Below, piece by piece: positions 6,738 to 8,366 of a stretch of DNA of 8,366 bases. The DNA is from Chromatiaceae bacterium (lineage in GTDB: Bacteria > Pseudomonadota > Gammaproteobacteria > Chromatiales > Chromatiaceae): positions 1 to 8,366 of the forward strand of contig JAFGTZ010000431.1 of the NCBI GenBank assembly GCA_016938795.1, read 5' to 3'. Both the position numbers and the translations under genes were made by a program. Below the pieces are notes generated by a model that worked only from the letters and a program-made list of their open reading frames with translations, did no database searches and was not told the DNA's origin. The stretch's first letter is position 1. Each line of letters begins with the position of its first letter.

Positions 6738-6812
6738 CTGAAACTTTCTAAGTTTTTTACTTCAATCAAATCTTTAAAAATCAAAATCTTGAGTTTTTAA
6801 AACAAAAACAGG
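6738..6812 (-). promoter_or_regulatory. AT-rich block upstream of the cyclase, likely promoter region
   Basis: This block is strikingly A/T-rich compared with the rest of the window. It contains an inverted repeat, TTTAAAAA (6773-6780) and TTTTTAAA (6794-6801), separated by 13 bases. It probably holds the promoter of the cyclase gene, perhaps with UP-element-like or nucleoid-protein binding sequence. I could not settle on a -35/-10 pair, because several weak TTGATT-like hexamers are present. Confidence 0.4.
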
Positions 6813-6820
6813 CGCCTGAA
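6801..6820 (-). terminator. Possible weak terminator after the PilZ gene
   Basis: On the minus strand the palindrome CAGGCGCCTG (6820-6811) is followed directly by TTTTTGTTTT (6810-6801). The layout resembles an intrinsic terminator for the PilZ transcript, but a hairpin from this palindrome has only three pairs and a four-base loop, so it would be weak. It could equally be a protein site. Confidence 0.25.
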
Positions 6821-6870
6821 AAGATCGATTGATGTGCCGTAGAGACTGCCGACAGCTCCAGGCCGCCCAC

Positions 6871-7251
6871 CTAAAACAGGCCGCAATGTTCGCTGCTTTG
6901 CACACGGTGGTGGCGCTCGCTTGCAGTTTTCAAGCGATAGGCTGGGCGGCGGCGATGATTCAATCGAGCCAGCACCAGGCGCTGATATAGCGGATGCTCC
7001 TCACACAACAGGATCGCGACACCCTGCCGATCCTTGCGCACAACCAGCCCGCGCATGCGTCTTCCCTGCGAGCTACCGATATCTACAAGCAGATCAATGA
7101 TGTCGTGGCGTCGTATCGCCAAGGAACCCGTTTCCAGGTACATGCCTTGAAAACTGAAATTCAGTGTCGGAAAACGCCCCAGGCGTTTGCCGCGATGGAT
7201 CAGGGTGATAAAGACCTGATCATTGACTCGGGCACCATGGCGATGTTCCAT
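6871..7251 (-). CDS. Small PilZ-domain protein, predicted c-di-GMP receptor
   Basis: This 126-residue protein is essentially a single PilZ domain, which binds cyclic di-GMP and changes partner or shape. Both binding motifs are present: R4-x3-R8 (RHGAR) and N31-F-S33-F-Q-G36 (NxSxxG), 22 residues apart. The rest fits a beta-barrel of about 90 residues (DIIDLLVDIG, RMRGLVVRKDRQGVAILL), followed by a basic tail (about 97-126, NHRRRPAYRLK) without clear homology. There is no signal peptide or membrane segment. The ATG at 7251 has AAGG (7263-7260) eight bases upstream. The gene lies on the same strand as the diguanylate cyclase and just before it, which suggests that it senses that enzyme's product. 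The partner (pilus, flagellum, polysaccharide synthesis or a regulator) cannot be told from sequence. Confidence 0.88.
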   Translation of the reverse strand: MEHRHGARVNDQVFITLIHRGKRLGRFPTLNFSFQGMYLETGSLAIRRHDIIDLLVDIGSSQGRRMRGLVVRKDRQGVAILLCEEHPLYQRLVLARLNHRRRPAYRLKTASERHHRVQSSEHCGLF

Positions 7252-7556
7252 GAAGGTTACCTTAGACTGTGTTTTCAGAGTGAATAGTGGGCAGATAGCG
7301 GCGATTCAGGCTAAATTTATTTCACGACGCCTGATGTTATTCACCTATCGGGGTTTCGCTTAAATGACGGGAGGCAAGGTGCCAAAGCGTCCGTAGAGCG
7401 GTATCTATAACGCTTGGCCGACGACATGCGAGTGTTCCACGGCAAAACGGCAGCGGGAGCGGCGGCGCGCAGCGACCGACTCCTGGCATCCGATGCCGTG
7501 CCTGAACGACCGCCTGAGAACAACAAATCCTTGCAACCGCAGGGGGGAGAAGAGCG
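7252..7556. other. Spacer of about 300 bases between divergent PilZ and NarL-type genes
   Basis: The spacer must hold promoters for both flanking genes. GTGAATA and TATTCAC copies near 7281 and 7339 form a distant 7-base inverted repeat. A plus-strand TATAAC (7406-7411) could be a -10 box but lacks a good -35. A short dyad GGCAT-CCG-ATGCC lies at 7485-7497. A 44-codon open frame (7426-7560) overlaps the next start codon. Longer minus-strand frames (7337-7594, 7341-7619) overlap the response regulator start and carry no recognisable domain. I see no RNA gene or c-di-GMP riboswitch signature. Confidence 0.45.
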
Positions 7557-7560
7557 ATGA
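7426..7560 (+). CDS. Doubtful 44-residue open frame overlapping the regulator start (ATGA)
   Basis: An ATG at 7426 opens 44 codons ending in the TGA at 7558-7560, which overlaps the regulator ATG (7557) as ATGA. This arrangement often couples translation of two genes. Against it: there is no ribosome site before 7426, the predicted peptide is rich in Ala, Arg, Pro and Glu with no hydrophobic core or known motif, and GC bias at third positions is not marked. It may be chance, or a leader peptide. Confidence 0.15.
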   Translation: MRVFHGKTAAGAAARSDRLLASDAVPERPPENNKSLQPQGGEER

Positions 7561-8243
7561 GCGTCAACCTGGCAAGCCTGTCCGAGAAGCACAAACGTAT
7601 TTTGATCGTCGATGATCATCCTTTGGTCAGGGCCGGTATTTCGGCGATGATCCAGACTGAGACCGAGCTTATGGTGAGCGGCGAGGTTGGTTCCTGTGGC
7701 GAGGCCCAGGCAGCCGCCGCCTCCACCACACCCGATTTAGTCATCATTGATCTCTCGCTTGGCGACGGCAGCGGCCTGGATCTCATCAAGCGGCTGACCA
7801 GCCGGCACGAGGGTTTGCGCGTGCTGGTGTGCTCCATGCACGATGAGACGCTGTTCGCCGAGCGCGCCTTGCAGGCGGGCGCCATGGGATATATCAACAA
7901 GCAGGAGGCCACCACGCACGTGATCGAGGCCATTCGTCAGGTGCTGGATGGCAAGGTCTACCTCAGTGAGCGCATGATCGAACGCCTGCTCGGCAACCTC
8001 ACGAAGCGTGGCCCGAGCGAGACCAACCCGATCAGCGATCTAAGCAACCGTGAGCTGCAAGTCTTCGATCTCATTGGTCGCGGTCTGGGGACGAGCGAGA
8101 TTGCCGAGCGCCTGCATCTGAGCGTCAAGACCATCGAGGCGCATCGTGATCGCATCAAGAAAAAACTTGGCCTGAACAGTGGACGTGAATTGTCGCGCTA
8201 CGCCTTTCAGTGGACCATGGAGCAGGAAACCTCGGGGGACTGA
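7557..8243 (+). CDS. NarL/FixJ-family response regulator (REC plus LuxR-type HTH)
   Basis: This 228-residue cytoplasmic transcription factor is controlled by phosphorylation. The receiver domain has D19/D20, phosphoacceptor D65 (LVIIDLSLGDGSG), S93 and K115 (GYINKQEA), so all switch residues are present. After a linker (about 145-160) a LuxR-type helix-turn-helix covers about 162-220: LSNRELQVFDLIGRGLGTSEIAERL, then the recognition helix LSVKTIEAHRDRIKKKLGL. Family members bind DNA as dimers after phosphorylation by a histidine kinase. The ATG at 7557 has a strong GGGGGGAG run with GGAG at 7546-7549, seven bases upstream. The next gene on the same strand starts 42 bases after the stop and could be co-transcribed. 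The cognate kinase and target genes are not identifiable. The divergent PilZ gene could be a target, but that is only positional inference. Confidence 0.93.
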   Translation: MSVNLASLSEKHKRILIVDDHPLVRAGISAMIQTETELMVSGEVGSCGEAQAAAASTTPDLVIIDLSLGDGSGLDLIKRLTSRHEGLRVLVCSMHDETLFAERALQAGAMGYINKQEATTHVIEAIRQVLDGKVYLSERMIERLLGNLTKRGPSETNPISDLSNRELQVFDLIGRGLGTSEIAERLHLSVKTIEAHRDRIKKKLGLNSGRELSRYAFQWTMEQETSGD

Positions 8244-8285
8244 TGCACCCGCCCCCTCATTGCGACAACGAGATGCAACAGGGTC

Positions 8286-8366
8286 ATGACACAGAGAAAC
8301 GATTCCACGCCGGATGACGAGAAGGCGGACCACACGGATGAGAAAAGGCCGCTGGAGCACACCACC
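8286..8366 (+). CDS. Start of an unidentified gene, cut by the right edge
   Basis: An ATG at 8286 opens a frame of 27 codons that is still open at the end of the window. The visible peptide is very hydrophilic and acidic/basic mixed (MTQRNDSTPDDEK at the start), like a disordered cytoplasmic tail before a first domain or membrane segment. The ribosome site is poor: an AGGG sits only two bases before the ATG and a GAG lies 12 bases away. It follows the response regulator by 42 bases on the same strand. A kinase or other signalling protein is plausible from position, but nothing in the 27 residues shows it. A small imperfect hairpin (8256-8272, CTCATTG/CAACGAG, one mismatch) lies in the gap. 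Confidence 0.45.
   Translation, partial: MTQRNDSTPDDEKADHTDEKRPLEHTT

Noticed and set aside
6713..6784. TTG at 6784 as the cyclase start
   Set aside because: The extra 24 codons come from AT-rich, non-coding-looking DNA without a ribosome site. The ATG at 6712 has AAAGG eight bases upstream.
7337..7619. Minus-strand frames before and over the NarL-type regulator start
   Set aside because: They begin inside the regulator gene, have no recognised domain and oppose a gene with a strong ribosome site.
1..8366. CRISPR array, insertion sequence, phage or defence system
   Set aside because: No regularly spaced direct repeats, transposase, integrase, terminal inverted repeat pair or toxin-antitoxin-like gene pair was seen.

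Overview
The window looks like chromosomal DNA of a GC-rich gammaproteobacterium. Codon third positions are GC-heavy, genes are tightly packed on both strands, and several families are typical of that group: a CysZ-type membrane protein, an AmmeMemoRadiSam radical SAM enzyme, a REC-HDOD regulator and a PAS-GGDEF enzyme. My impression is of a purple sulfur bacterium or relative (Chromatiales), but no gene here proves it. I see no rRNA, tRNA, CRISPR array, transposase or phage gene.

Layout. (1) 1-748, minus: the N-terminal 249 residues of an RND-type membrane fusion protein that runs off the left edge. (2) 749-1199: a long spacer with candidate promoters and a perfect 19-bp palindrome. (3) 1200-1931, plus: a class I SAM-dependent methyltransferase. 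(4) 1944-3158, minus, tail-to-tail with the methyltransferase: a fusion of a CysZ/EI24 membrane domain to a C-terminal Pam18-like J domain. (5) 3318-4400, plus, divergent from the fusion gene: the radical SAM enzyme AmrS, followed by a weak terminator. (6) 4490-5677, plus: a REC-HDOD response regulator. (7) 5693-6712, minus, tail-to-tail with it: a PAS-GGDEF diguanylate cyclase with an intact active site and I-site. (8) 6871-7251, minus, upstream of the cyclase on the same strand: a small PilZ protein with both c-di-GMP-binding motifs. (9) 7557-8243, plus, divergent from pilZ: a NarL/FixJ-type response regulator. (10) 8286 to the right edge, plus: the start of an unidentified gene.

How the genes may work together. 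The right half (4490-8366) is a signalling neighbourhood: two response regulators, one enzyme that makes c-di-GMP and one small protein that can bind it. The cyclase and PilZ genes are the best candidates for a functional pair. No histidine kinase is visible, although the truncated gene at the right edge could be one. The left half contains unrelated single genes: efflux adaptor, methyltransferase, CysZ-J fusion and AmrS.

The most unusual item is the CysZ-J fusion, a sulfate-channel-like membrane domain joined in one uninterrupted frame to a J domain with an intact HPD motif. I cannot tell without a search whether it is already described.
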